A DNA stretch of 5,277 bases from an uncultured Lachnospiraceae bacterium (GTDB taxonomy: Bacteria; Bacillota; Clostridia; Lachnospirales; Lachnospiraceae): positions 1-5,277 of the forward strand of contig CASDUB010000126.1 of the NCBI GenBank assembly GCA_949283905.1. The letters run 5' to 3'. The position numbers and the translations under genes were made by a program. The notes under the pieces were generated by a model. That model saw only the letters and a program-made list of their open reading frames with translations. It ran no database searches and was not told where the DNA came from. How positions within the stretch are numbered: the stretch's first letter is position 1; the number at the start of each line of letters is the position of its first letter. Positions 5,135 to 5,277 of the stretch are shown here, piece by piece.

Positions 5135-5277
5135 TAATATGCAGCGTTACAAAATTATTGAAAACGAAGTTCCTGAGGCGTACTAATTACTCCCACTCGA
5201 CAAAGCCTAATCAATTTTGTTTAGAGATTATTCTCTGTCGTATTCGTGGTGCTTTTGATTATTTGATATATCCATAT
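5135..5277. other. Right-edge stretch without an identifiable gene
   Basis: Both strands have only very short open frames here. A small hairpin, AGAGA-TTAT-TCTCT (5223-5236), is present without a T-run beside it. I see no tRNA, riboswitch core or transposon end that I can support. The stretch may be the 3' or 5' flank of a gene beyond the window. Confidence 0.4.

Noticed and set aside
5139..5186. 15-codon open frame on plus, MQRYKIIENEVPEAY.
   Set aside because: No ribosome binding site, starts inside AT-rich promoter flank, and no family recognised. Likely chance.
5187..5201. Minus-strand reading VEWE-stop, like the C-terminal end of GMP synthase (GuaA).
   Set aside because: The same frame has a stop codon only three codons before this word, and no further similarity is visible. 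Four residues are too little to call a gene remnant.
5187..5210. GTGGGAGTAATTAGTACGCC on the minus strand, slightly like the GGGGAGUAG core of the yybP-ykoY riboswitch.
   Set aside because: The core is not matched exactly, no flanking stems could be drawn, and no transporter gene follows.

Overview
The window looks like chromosomal DNA from an AT-rich, low-GC Gram-positive anaerobe, most likely of the class Clostridia (Lachnospiraceae-like). Three things suggest this: strong GGAGG-type Shine-Dalgarno sites 7-9 nt before every start, sigma-A-like promoters often with an extended -10 (TGnTATAAT), and a BceR/GraR-type response regulator plus a Flavodoxin_3-type protein, which are typical of that group. 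The taxonomic call is inference from style and protein families, not from a marker gene.

Left part (1-2088), minus strand: a two-gene unit. A promoter at 2061-2088 drives a two-domain polyphosphate:AMP phosphotransferase (pap, 515-2002). After a 36-nt gap with no terminator comes an OmpR-family response regulator of the BceR/GraR type, cut off by the left edge of the window (1-478). The N-terminal kinase domain of Pap has lost key catalytic residues, so the C-terminal domain is probably the working one. The pap start is best placed at the ATG at 2002, not at the in-frame GTG six bases upstream.

Middle (2128-3924): a compact FMN nitroreductase (2185-2736, plus) with its own promoter converges on an alpha/beta hydrolase (2814-3809, minus). 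A long hairpin sits between their 3' ends. The hydrolase diverges from a MerR-family regulator (3971-4408, plus). The hydrolase promoter is a textbook MerR-type promoter: TTGACC and TATAAA separated by 19 bp, with a perfect 7-6-7 inverted repeat (ACCTAAA/TTTAGGT) in the spacer region. The merR promoter overlaps it back to back, so the regulator probably controls both the hydrolase and itself.

Right part (4409-5277): merR converges on a flavodoxin-like gene (4542-5036, minus). The flavodoxin gene ends in a clear Rho-independent terminator (4451-4500) and starts from a promoter (5096-5124) whose -35 box lies inside an imperfect 23-bp palindrome, a candidate operator. The last ~140 bases hold nothing I can identify.

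Taken together, nitroreductase, hydrolase, MerR regulator with a cysteine at position 52, and flavodoxin look like a small redox/electrophile-response neighbourhood made of separately promoted single genes. It sits beside a polyphosphate/nucleotide and envelope-stress signalling unit. No mobile element, CRISPR array, tRNA or rRNA was seen. No clearly new system is evident; the most distinctive points are the MerR-controlled divergent promoter and the hydrolase's unusual nucleophile elbow.
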